From positions 2,965,895 to 3,029,894 of the forward strand of contig FN649748.1 of the NCBI GenBank assembly GCA_000310025.1: a stretch of DNA of 64,000 bases. Direction: 5' to 3'. The stretch comes from Ectocarpus siliculosus. Its lineage: Eukaryota > Sar > Phaeophyceae > Ectocarpales > Ectocarpaceae. How positions within the stretch are numbered: the stretch's first letter is position 1; each line of letters starts with the position of its first letter. The position numbers were made by a program, and so were the translations under genes. Below, piece by piece: positions 23,758-32,037 of the stretch. Below the pieces are notes generated by a model. The model did no database searches. It saw nothing but the letters and a program-made list of their open reading frames with translations, and had not been told where the DNA came from.

Positions 23758-23810
23758 CTTCACATTAAAAACCGTACTGGTCTCCACTCTGTCCTAATGT
23801 CTGTATGCAC
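23719..23810 (-). mobile_element. 5'-truncated retroposon with (CAA)n tail, copy 3
   Basis: On the minus strand it ends TTTTTAATGTGAAGAC followed by about 13 CAA units, the longest tail together with copy 6. The 5' portion is more diverged than in copies 1, 2 and 5. Confidence 0.7.
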
Positions 23811-24052
23811 TGGTCCAACTGACGCGGACACCTTCCGTGGTTACAAGCCAACTGCCCCCTGTAGGGGAGGGGGTACACCTTCCAAAAAATAAAGAAATAA
23901 AAATGGACCCCAGAAAATTCCTCCAAGGCGCGATTTGTTATCCAACCGAAAATAGATCAACAGTAAACAAAACTATTGTTTGTATAATCGGGATAAAGAC
24001 GATCGACCACCCCGGTCAAAGGGATGAAAGAACGAAAGGCAGAGAAAGAAAG

Positions 24053-24376
24053 AAAATCCATTGCTAATCTGTCTCAGACTCTTTTCTATGATAGAGATGG
24101 TTTCGTTGTGTCATATTAAGAAAAATAAAAAAAAAATACAGTAAGAGAAACAACCTGTCTGTGTGCGCCAGAAACGTTCGTGGTGGGTATCCTATGGTCG
24201 GATCAGAAGTAGCTTCGTCCATTCGATTGAATGTGATGACAGCAACAAAACACCAGCGCTGTGTGCTGCTTGGGAAATCAATCGTGGAAACACAGGCAGC
24301 GTTCTCTGACGCTATGAATTCAATACCAATCTGTCTTTGACTCTTGGGTCATCATCATACACAAAAAAAAAAAAAA
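24053..24376 (+). repeat. A-tailed dispersed repeat, two further copies
   Basis: 24053-24128 repeats the 3' part of the element at 4270-4401 almost exactly and ends in a long A-rich run. 24255-24376 is a second, more diverged copy (cttgggaaatc, ttctctgacgctatgaatt, gtctttgactctt) ending in a run of A. The two are in tandem in the same orientation. Confidence 0.6.
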
Positions 24377-25089
24377 CTGCAACAAATCCTGTGGAGGAAA
24401 TGGCCTGTGAGGGGCAGTCAGATCAGCAGTCATCTACATTGGATTGCAGTACTAATTCATGAAACGTTTCATGGACTTCCATGGACCATCTAGACTAAGC
24501 AATGAAGGAGTGTCATGGAAGCCCATGGCACCGTGTCCATGTTGGCATGCGCTCCTGCAGCCGCTCCAAGTCCAGCAAAATGGTCAGGTGTGGGCTGTGG
24601 CTGCAAGCCGGGTTGCACCATCGCCGCGACCATCGTAGAGGGTTGGGGCTGTTCGTGGGTCTGCGAACATTGGTTTCGGATACATGTATGTGGAAATGGG
24701 GCGAGAGGGGGGCAGGAGACGGACGAGACGGCGAGGGAAGAAAGTAAACGAGAAGAGACGGACCGAGTGGCGTGATACGTGCCGGATTGATTTTCTTTTA
24801 GCCAATCCCCCCCCCCCAACGCTGCACCATTGCACCAACCCCCCACTAGTGATGACGTACCATTACCATGTATCGCTGGTTGGTGGCCATGTTTGCGTGT
24901 TTGCTTGTTCGTTCGTTAGTGGTCTCTCCACCGTGTGCCTTATTCCGTCTCTTATTTCTTGTTATTTTCGGCCCGTGGTCTCTTTTTGTCCTCGCTCTTT
25001 TTCTTTTTCGTTGTCTCTCTCGTTTTCTTTTCTCGTTCTCCCTAACTCCTTTTATTTTTTTCTCTTTTTTCTCTTTGTCGCTCTTTCTT

Positions 25090-25224
25090 CTCTTTTTTCT
25101 GTGTCAGATGGCCTTGTCTCTGCTTGCGTGTGAAGCACCAAGATTGAACCAAGCAAGGGGGGGTGTACCTCTTTCTCTGTGGCCCGTGATGCTGACTCCT
25201 AGTCTCAGGTGTTACCTCGCATAG
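25090..25224 (+). repeat. Dispersed repeat interrupted by the Ngaro element
   Basis: From cagatggccttgtctctgct through ccaagattgaaccaag and gtgtacctctttctct to tacctcgcatagc, this matches 62608-62732. At 62732 the repeat continues with gcgaagagggagtgg, whereas here it is cut off exactly where the Ngaro B2 repeat begins. This shows that the retroelement inserted into, or recombined within, a pre-existing repeat. The upstream 24860-25090 is a long pyrimidine-rich tract. Confidence 0.65.
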
Positions 25225-25280
25225 CACGACTCAGCCAATCCGATACGAGAATAGCCTCTTCCAAGCTATCTGAAAACCAC
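25225..25280 (-). repeat. Ngaro B2 split direct repeat (3' end of element)
   Basis: Outer copy of the 56-bp B repeat and the 3' terminus of the element. The flanking sequence outside it belongs to an unrelated dispersed repeat. Confidence 0.92.
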
Positions 25281-25375
25281 TATTACACTACTACGTGGAA
25301 AACTACACGACGTTGACCCGATCAACTTTGTGCAACCTGATACCCTCCCTCTCTTGAGCGCTAGGGTGGGCGGGT

Positions 25376-25590
25376 GGGAAAATCGATCAAGGCCCTAACT
25401 TCCACGGTCCTTCCTCTCGCTTCCTCAACTAGTTGTTTGACTGCACTAGCGTTCTCTTCCCCGAGACGCGGGTGCACAAGAAGACTGAAGACTTTGCACG
25501 CAGGGGACGCTCAGCGCCCGTCCCCTGCTTTCTTTCGAATTCGACAAACGCCTTCCACAAACAACGCTTTCCTTCTGAACGCTACATTTT
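25376..25590 (-). repeat. Ngaro A2 split direct repeat
   Basis: Internal copy of A1, lying between B1 and B2 at the 3' end of the element. It ends at the same gctacatttt boundary as A1. Confidence 0.92.
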
Positions 25591-25740
25591 GTTATAGGCT
25601 CAAGAATTCTGGAATTATTTTTCTTATCTTCTACGTGAAAAATGATGAAAACCCGAGACAATATAGATCACATGTAGACGAACCGTACCTCCACTCTTCT
25701 GGGTCCTGCCCCTACGATGTCCCTATACGATACTCGAATT

Positions 25741-25796
25741 CACGACTCAGCCAATCCGATACGAGAATAGCCTCTTCCAAGCTATCTGAAAACCAC
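25741..25796 (-). repeat. Ngaro B1 split direct repeat
   Basis: 56 bp beginning (plus strand) cacgactcagccaatccg and ending tgaaaaccac, identical to B2. It lies just past the end of the recombinase reading frame. Confidence 0.92.
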
Positions 25797-25829
25797 GCCA
25801 TTGTGCAGGCTGAGTGTACTGTTTTACTC

Positions 25830-26950
25830 TCATCTTCCTCCTGTAAGTCCCACGGAAACCGCTTCTGCTCCTTCTCCCGCTTCCCTTACGTACACCATGA
25901 ACGCTCGCGACTTCCAGCGCCCAGCCCGCTGAATCTGCAAGTCCGACACGCCTTGCGCGGCTAATTGCGCGGCGCCACCAATGCGACCCGAGTGCATTGC
26001 GTACTGTGCCGGATCCTTCCCTGCACCAGCAAACATCCTCCTCAGCGCGACTACAGCTTCCACGCGAGTAACCACCTTCCACCCAGATGCACCCATCCTC
26101 GTCATCAAAGGGGCACGTCCGGGAAGGCTCGGGTGCACGTTCAGGAGCTCCACGATCGCTTCGAAGGCTCCGAAAGGCGCCCTACCAGATTCCTCCGACC
26201 TCGGGCTGCGGGTGCGTGTGATCGTGCATCCCTCTCGATTCTGATCTGCTTTTGACGCCACGAAATGAATCCTGACTGAATCCGCGCGCGCTCTATCTTC
26301 AGTCTCCACTTGAATGTCTCCTTGAAAGAACCTCAAGCAGTCACGCGTCAAACATAAATCTGGATGGACGAGGCCGTTCGCGTACGCGAACAATTCTGAA
26401 GCTCGGCACAGGAGAAAATACGACAGCGTCAGTCCTAACCAGAAAACTTTTCTCCATCCGGAGCGTTCGCAACCGTATGGTAGCCTTGCGACAACATCGA
26501 CCACGTGAGGGGCAACCTCACTTGCGCTTGCTTGCCCGTCATCCCTCGAATGCGATCAATCCCTTTCCCTGCCGCCGTAATCATACAGTGCGACGTGGGA
26601 GGCTCCCACCCCGTACATAGCTTATGGTAAAACTTGATAGCCGCTAGGTATCCCCGAACTGTGGACTGCTGGTTGTTGAACGAAAACACACGACACGTCA
26701 TAAATTCGAGGAGGAGCGCGATGATCTCGGGCTCGTCCATCGAATTCAACCACGGTTCTTTACCCTTGTGTTTCACAAATTCCAACCATGTCTTCCACTT
26801 CGCGGCATACACCTTGTGCGTGCTTCCCCCGATCGACGCGCTCACTAAAGTATCCACCAACCGCGCGACTTCCGTGCTCATCCCCTCTCCTTCCTGCCCT
26901 GTTCCTGAAGCGTCCGCAAGCGGAGGGTTCGAGGAAACGTTGGAGGTCAC
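25830..26950 (-). pseudogene. Ngaro tyrosine recombinase with a 1-nt frameshift
   Basis: The N-terminal SAM-like half (26950 to about 26450) carries STHKVYAAKWKTWLEFVKHKG and VRGYLAAIKFYHKLCTGWEP. The frame breaks at ggagaaaagttttctgg near 26445. One missing base would connect PDGEK to VFWLGLTLSYFLLCRASEL in the next frame. The C-terminal half has the catalytic set: Arg in LLCRASELFAY, HSGRIGGA (H-x-x-R), and GRWKSRAFMVY with the presumed nucleophilic Tyr. The enzyme would integrate the circular cDNA. As sequenced it is inactive, unless the indel is an assembly error in the A/T run. Confidence 0.85.
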
Positions 26951-26971
26951 GGGGGTTGTTGTCGATGATTT

Positions 26972-27760
26972 TTAGTGAGGTGTCATCATGAGATTCCATA
27001 ACGTTCGATCGTGACGGGGTTGTAGGTTCTTTTTCTGCAGCACGAAGGAACACACTTTTTCTCCGCGTGAACCGAGTGGTATCTCACGCCAATCGTTTGT
27101 GTTGGTGAATTGTCGGACCCTATCGGCTAGTTCCGACCTCGGCCATCGAGAAATCCCGTCCGCGAGCGTGTTTTGTACGCCCGGGATGTGTTTTGCCTCG
27201 TAACTCCATTCTCCCGAAATCTCGAGTCGTCCTAGCATTCTCATCATCAAACACGCGCGTTTGTCTCTGGCCCCGCCGCACCGGTTTGACCATGTGACGG
27301 CCGCCATGTGGTCACCGCGCATCAAGACAGGGTCGTTGTTATTTTTTGGGCGATCCCCGACGAGACTGTGCATTACCCAGGCGGTCATTACCATGCCCAC
27401 GAGTTGGAGTAGATTGATCGTGACGCTGCAGGTCTCCCGACGCGCGGCCTTTTGTTTCAATTCGGTTGCGAAATCCAAGGGCAAGTCGTATCTAAAAAAC
27501 ACCCTTTTCTCTGAACAGAAGCCGCCAATGGCGTCGAAACTAGCGTCTGATAGATAAAGTCGTTTTGGCTGGCGTTTTACGACACCGTAGCACGGGGCGT
27601 TCACCGACTCTCCAGCTGTGAGCAATTCGTGTTCGATTGCCCACCTGAAAAAATCCAGGTCGTCGTGAAACTCTCTCCCTAGTTCTACAACGTGGCTACA
27701 GTTTCTCGTGTGTTTCCTGTGGAGTCCTGTGAGTCTCAGCAACCTCCAGACGAAGTACTT
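26972..27760 (-). CDS. Ngaro RNase H, same frame as the reverse transcriptase
   Basis: Starts right after the TGA with KYFVWRLLRLTGLHRKH, the usual DIRS-type connection. RNase H features are YLSDASFDAIGGF (first Asp), a central helix around NLLQLVGMVMTAWVM, and RGDHMAAVTWSN (Asp). AKHIPGVQNTLADGISR (Asp, thumb-proximal) follows. It ends at TAA/TAG before the recombinase frame begins 21 bp downstream. Confidence 0.85.
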   Translation of the reverse strand, partial: KYFVWRLLRLTGLHRKHTRNCSHVVELGREFHDDLDFFRWAIEHELLTAGESVNAPCYGVVKRQPKRLYLSDASFDAIGGFCSEKRVFFRYDLPLDFATELKQKAARRETCSVTINLLQLVGMVMTAWVMHSLVGDRPKNNNDPVLMRGDHMAAVTWSNRCGGARDKRACLMMRMLGRLEISGEWSYEAKHIPGVQNTLADGISRWPRSELADRVRQFTNTNDWREIPLGSRGEKVCSFVLQKKNLQPRHDRTLWNLMMTPH

Positions 27761-29980
27761 TCAGGCACGAACCACGTACGTGAGGTTCCAGAGCTTCCCG
27801 GCTATGCTAAACACTTCTTGCGCTGTCGCTTCGCGCTTGTGGCGCGGCCAGTCGATTTCTAAGGCTGTTTTTATCGCCTCTGCTTTCTTCGTCGTCAAAG
27901 AGATTTTTAGCTCGTGCGAGTCGATGACGAACCCTAAGAATTCAAGCTGCGTGTCCCAGTTCAAACTCTTCTTCGGCGCGAGTATAGGAGTCTCCCCCGG
28001 TTCTCCCGGGCTGAACAAGCGAACGTAGTCTGATGCTAAAGACGCGGACACAGTCAGCGCTGACAAGTCGTCGGCCGATTGCTGGGTTCTCAGGAGGCCG
28101 TGATCATCTACGTAAACGACTGACATGAAATTGCTCGACCGATCGCCTCCTTTTGTGGCGTGAACTGTGGCGTCATCCGGCACGGGCGTAGGGTCGCCTT
28201 CCTCCCACGGTTCGACGATTTTTACGTGCTTCATCATGTTTACTCCTTCGGGCAGCAACTGCACGCTGTCGAGATTGGTATTACAGTGCGAGTGTTCAGC
28301 CTCGGACGCCATAACTCCGAAATGTCCCGGCGAGCCGGTCCAACCGAAAGTCAGGCGGAAATAGATGACGACGAGGTCGTCGACTACGTAGCTGAAGTTG
28401 TGTGCTTGCTCAGGTTCTACTCGAACGTTGCGATAGGCGTCGTTGACGTCCGTCGTTGACATGAGGATGCGGAGATTTGGGGTTTTGGCTCGCAGGCTAA
28501 CTAGCTCCGACAGGAATTTTGGCAGGGCTTCGGCGCAGAGGCTAGGGGGTACACTGTCGACGTCTGTGTCAGCGTTGAGACCTCCTTTTACTCCTTTGTT
28601 GTCAGCGTCGAAAGACAAGTCGTTGATTATCCTAACCTTGTGGGTAACGATCGCTCCCAGCGGCGACACGCGGAGGTTTGGGATTTCATACGCCGCCGAT
28701 TTTTGAATAACGAGGCATCTCTCTCTTCGTACGTCCTCTGCGAGTTTCTTCCAAATGAGTGGTAGGTGCTCGTCAGCCGACCGGTGGTTTCCGCAGTTCA
28801 GTGCGCTTGCAAGGTCCGCTTTGGACGGGGGGGCACTCACTGGTACCCCTCCAGTAACGATTGTCATCAGCTCTTCGATCTGTGGAAAACCTTTTAGGTC
28901 CCCAAAATATTGTCTGACGTGGTTCGGGTCTACCGGTGGTATGACCAGGGTTCCGCCGAGCGACCGTGCTACCTTCCCTACCGAACCACGGTTGTCTCGC
29001 ATCATTTGCGTGCAAACCTCTGCTAGTTGATACATAATTCGTTTTCTCTCTGGTTGTTTGAGGTTTGTTTTCCCGAGTGTTGCTCTGTCCTCGTGCCACC
29101 TCGCCACGTGTTTTCGCTGTGTTTCACTGCACCCTGGGCCATTGGGAATCGATGATGACCCGACGTGGGGAGGGCTACGATGACGCAAGACTCGTTGTTC
29201 CGAGCTGTTGGTCGAGCGCAGTCCTACAGGAGGTTGTGTATTGCGCTGGAGCTGCTGCGTGGGGGTAAAGTGTGCGTGGTGCGTGAGAGACGGTTGTCGT
29301 CGTAGTGCCGACCCTTGGACCTTTGCTGGTAGGGTGGGACTTCGAGGACAGGTCGTGTCTGACGCGCCAGGCGCGGTGACCGAGGTGAGAAGCGTCGATC
29401 GTGCCTCGTCTGGTACACGTGCCTCGTGGGATTGTGTGCGAGACGGGTGATGCGTCGCCGCTGACGCGTTCAAGGGTGCTGGCGGCGGTGGAGACGTTGG
29501 CTGCAGCGCGTCTGACACCGAATACCCCGGGGGGCGTGTGAGAGGCGAGGCGAGCCCCGTGTCCGAATCGCCGACTTCTACGCGTTGTGGGAGAGACGAA
29601 AGTCTCCCTGTGTCCGACACACATCCGTCTGCGGCTTGTGTGGGAGACAGGTGACATGACATGTCTATCTTTCTGGTAAGTGGTGATACTCGTTGGTCTG
29701 CTTCGCGTGTTCGTGGCTGGATCTCGTCAATTCGTGTAGGAAACGGTGGTTGTGTCGACATTTCGAGGGTGCTGGCCCTGGAGTGTGGGGACAACCTACT
29801 TTCCGATCGTACAGGTGGGCGAGATTCGGCTACGTCGAGGTTTGTGGAGCTACCAGACGGGTGCGTGTGGTTGGTCCACCTATACCTTGCTGCGCGACCG
29901 CTATTGCTCAACTTGAGTTGCTCACCGTGAAACAGGGCCGGCGAATCCGACCCCGGCGTGGGCGCGTCCCGAGGCCCCAC
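27761..29980 (-). CDS. Ngaro reverse transcriptase (interrupted by TGA before RNase H)
   Basis: 739 codons. Residues 1-300 are a Ser/Pro/Thr-rich region with loose repeats (SPLTR, SDTG). From about 310 on it reads as a DIRS-type reverse transcriptase: HKVRIINDLSFD, MSTTDVNDAYRNVRVEP (first catalytic Asp), FRLTFGWTGSPGHFGVM, and the YVDD box (FMSVVYVDDHGLL) with the two other catalytic Asp. It ends at IAGKLWNLTYVVRA with TGA at 27763-27761. The same frame then continues into the RNase H, so the stop is best read as a nonsense mutation in this copy. Programmed readthrough is the alternative. Confidence 0.88.
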   Translation of the reverse strand: MGPRDAPTPGSDSPALFHGEQLKLSNSGRAARYRWTNHTHPSGSSTNLDVAESRPPVRSESRLSPHSRASTLEMSTQPPFPTRIDEIQPRTREADQRVSPLTRKIDMSCHLSPTQAADGCVSDTGRLSSLPQRVEVGDSDTGLASPLTRPPGYSVSDALQPTSPPPPAPLNASAATHHPSRTQSHEARVPDEARSTLLTSVTAPGASDTTCPRSPTLPAKVQGSALRRQPSLTHHAHFTPTQQLQRNTQPPVGLRSTNSSEQRVLRHRSPPHVGSSSIPNGPGCSETQRKHVARWHEDRATLGKTNLKQPERKRIMYQLAEVCTQMMRDNRGSVGKVARSLGGTLVIPPVDPNHVRQYFGDLKGFPQIEELMTIVTGGVPVSAPPSKADLASALNCGNHRSADEHLPLIWKKLAEDVRRERCLVIQKSAAYEIPNLRVSPLGAIVTHKVRIINDLSFDADNKGVKGGLNADTDVDSVPPSLCAEALPKFLSELVSLRAKTPNLRILMSTTDVNDAYRNVRVEPEQAHNFSYVVDDLVVIYFRLTFGWTGSPGHFGVMASEAEHSHCNTNLDSVQLLPEGVNMMKHVKIVEPWEEGDPTPVPDDATVHATKGGDRSSNFMSVVYVDDHGLLRTQQSADDLSALTVSASLASDYVRLFSPGEPGETPILAPKKSLNWDTQLEFLGFVIDSHELKISLTTKKAEAIKTALEIDWPRHKREATAQEVFSIAGKLWNLTYVVRA

Positions 29981-30073
29981 GGACCTGGCGACGTCGGCGA
30001 ACCAGGTACCAGCGTGTCCTGACTCCCCTCCCGCACCTACTGTCGGCCCTGCCGTATGGCAGAGCCCAACCTG

Positions 30074-31681
30074 TCAGAAACCACCCCTCCCCCCACCGCC
30101 CCTCCCTCCGGCGCCGCGCCCCTGGTTCCCTCCTCCACCGCCCCTGCCACCGTTGACCGTCATGCTGAAATTGCCCACACTGGGCTGACGGAGCTGCGGC
30201 TGCTGCTGCTGCTGCTGCTGCGATGGTAGCGGCTGCGGCGCCGCCGCCTGCTGCGGCGGGGCCTGCGGGGGTAGCGGGACCTGCGGGGGTGGGGAAGCGG
30301 CGGAGGTGGCGGGGGCGGGACCGGCGTGCACGTGGTGGAGTTGGCAATCTGGAGTGCGGCACTGGCGGCTGAACCACCATCCCTTGCAAAAACCGGGGGG
30401 GCACGTCGGGGTCGTGGTAGTGGTCCGCTGCCGCTTGGTTGTCGCTGTCTTGGCCCCGGTCGTTCCGATCTTCCGCTTTGCACTCGTGGCGGGGGCGAGG
30501 GCGGCGGCCACGGCGGGGAGAGGCCATTGGGCTGCCTTTTCCGCGAGACTCTGGGTGTGATCTTCCTCGACCAAGGTCTTAAGGAGCTTGAATCGCGGAA
30601 ATGGGACGGCGTCCGTGGCGTCCGCGGTGGGGGGGCCGTCCTGGTGCGTCCGGCGTAGGTCGTATGCCATCTTGTGTAAAATGCGGAAACCGTCTTCCAA
30701 GCCGCGGTTGATGGCATCCAGGAGGGCGTTGCGGACCCGGTTTTCATGGGGCTGAAGGCCTGTGTAGTGGAGGGTGAGGTACGTAGCCAGCTTCCTTGTA
30801 ATCGATGCGAACTCCGCCCTCCAGGCCGCGACGCGAAGCTTGGCATTCTCTTCGGCCGTGTCCATGCCGTACTCGATCGTTTTGAACAGCACGGTGATGA
30901 AGGTGTCGAAGTGGACCGTCACGGGCATGGCAGCGAGGGCGGCGTTGGCGGACTTGGGCGGGAAACAGTGCTGGATTTTTATGTCCGTCAGGCTGCACAT
31001 CTGTTTCCCTCCCTGCTCTGTGATGAATGAGTATTCGCCGGCGACCATTTTAACGAAGGGCACGTCGACTGGGGCGCGAGTGTCGAATCCGCCCCGCGCG
31101 AGGAGCCACAGGGGGCCCGTCGCTTTCCAGTCCTCAGCCCTCAGTTTCTCCGTCATCTTCGACCCCGCGGTCGCCGGGGCGGGCGGCGCGGCGCTAGGGG
31201 CCACCACCGGTGCGTTGGCGGGAGGAAGAATGCCGCCGGCGGGTTGTTGCTGCTGCTGCTGTGGCTGCTGCTGCTGTTGTGGCTGCTGCAGCAGCAGCAG
31301 CTGCTGCTGCAGGATCTGTCCCTGCTGCGCCACCTGTTGGTGTAAGGCCGCCATTTGAGCTTGGTGAGCGTTCATGAACTGGGTGAGCATGGCCTGGATA
31401 CAGCCGAGTAGGTTCGCGCCGGCACCCTCCTCTGGTCCGTTGTTTGCAGGGGGGGCGTCGCCGCCGTTGTGCTCGGCTGCCGGGGGAGCGGCTGCAGCTG
31501 CGGCTTCGTCGGCGGCTGCGACAGCGGCTGCGGCAGCGTTTACAGCGGCGGCAGCGTCTGCGGCGGCGGCGTTGGGTGCAGCGGCGTTGGCTGCGGCGCC
31601 GTCGTACGCGGGTGCGGCTTCGGCCGCGGCTGCGTCTGCTGCTATCTTTGCCTGGACCGCATTTTGCACTGATGGATCCAT
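30074..31681 (-). CDS. Ngaro gag-like protein
   Basis: A frame of about 535 codons from the first ATG (31681). The frame is open further upstream into A1 but without an ATG. The N-terminal 130 residues are Ala-rich (long A/D/E runs), followed by a Gln-rich stretch built on CAG/CTG repeats. A conserved central region comes next (about 200-420), with a zinc-knuckle-like cluster (CPPGFC...CRTPDC..HH), a Pro/Gln segment and a C-terminal RGG-type tail (GRGGGGG, GRGAGGRGGGGRGG). Position and composition fit the nucleic-acid-binding gag of DIRS-order elements. The RT frame starts about 95 bp further on in a different frame. Confidence 0.75.
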   Translation of the reverse strand: MDPSVQNAVQAKIAADAAAAEAAPAYDGAAANAAAPNAAAADAAAAVNAAAAAVAAADEAAAAAAPPAAEHNGGDAPPANNGPEEGAGANLLGCIQAMLTQFMNAHQAQMAALHQQVAQQGQILQQQLLLLQQPQQQQQPQQQQQQPAGGILPPANAPVVAPSAAPPAPATAGSKMTEKLRAEDWKATGPLWLLARGGFDTRAPVDVPFVKMVAGEYSFITEQGGKQMCSLTDIKIQHCFPPKSANAALAAMPVTVHFDTFITVLFKTIEYGMDTAEENAKLRVAAWRAEFASITRKLATYLTLHYTGLQPHENRVRNALLDAINRGLEDGFRILHKMAYDLRRTHQDGPPTADATDAVPFPRFKLLKTLVEEDHTQSLAEKAAQWPLPAVAAALAPATSAKRKIGTTGAKTATTKRQRTTTTTPTCPPGFCKGWWFSRQCRTPDCQLHHVHAGPAPATSAASPPPQVPLPPQAPPQQAAAPQPLPSQQQQQQQPQLRQPSVGNFSMTVNGGRGGGGGNQGRGAGGRGGGGRGGF

Positions 31682-31896
31682 GGGCAAATCGATCAAGGCC
31701 CTAACTTCCACCCTCCTTCCTCTCGCTTCCTCAACTAGTTGTTTGACTGCACTAGCGTTCTCTTCCCCGAGACGCGGGTGCACAAGAAGACTGAAGACTT
31801 TGCACGCAGGGGACGCTCAGCGCTCGTCCCCTGCTTTCTTTCGAATTCGACAAACGCCTTCCACAAACAACGCTTTCCTTCTGAACGCTACATTTT
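31681..31896 (-). repeat. Ngaro A1 split direct repeat
   Basis: Left (5') outer repeat of the element. It matches A2 at 25376-25590 with only a handful of differences (for example ccctcc versus cggtcc, and gctcgt versus gcccgt). Its inner edge coincides with the first in-frame ATG of the gag ORF. Confidence 0.92.
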
Positions 31897-32001
31897 CGTC
31901 CGTGTGAAGGACGGTCGTCTACCTCTCGTGAAGTCAATACATCACCAAAACAGTCTCACCCGATAAATACGTGGCGTAGGCCGCAGCGTAGGCCGCAAAC
32001 A
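31897..32001 (+). repeat. Truncated 5' LTR of the Copia relic
   Basis: Matches the last about 95 bp of the 3' LTR (cgtccgtgtgaaggacggtc, aacagtctcacccgataaat, gtggcgtaggccgcaaaca), with an extra 11-bp duplication of gtaggccgcag. It starts abruptly at the Ngaro A1 end. Confidence 0.8.
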
Positions 32002-32037
32002 CTCTAGAGTTTGCCCCTCGAGGGAAGCCACATCGGG

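Larger units (their letters stand above)
25225..31896 (-). mobile_element. Ngaro-type (DIRS order) tyrosine-recombinase retrotransposon
   Basis: A 6.67-kb element on the minus strand. From its 5' end it reads A1 repeat, gag-like ORF, reverse transcriptase, RNase H, tyrosine recombinase, then B1-A2-B2. The split direct repeats A1/A2 (about 215 bp) and B1/B2 (56 bp) are the structural signature of Ngaro-type elements. Inverted terminal repeats, as in DIRS1, are absent. These elements replicate through reverse transcription and integrate a circular DNA by site-specific recombination, so no target duplication is expected and none is seen. The copy is damaged: a TGA between RT and RNase H and a 1-nt frameshift in the recombinase. 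The A and B repeat pairs differ by only a few bases, so the insertion is fairly recent. Confidence 0.9.
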
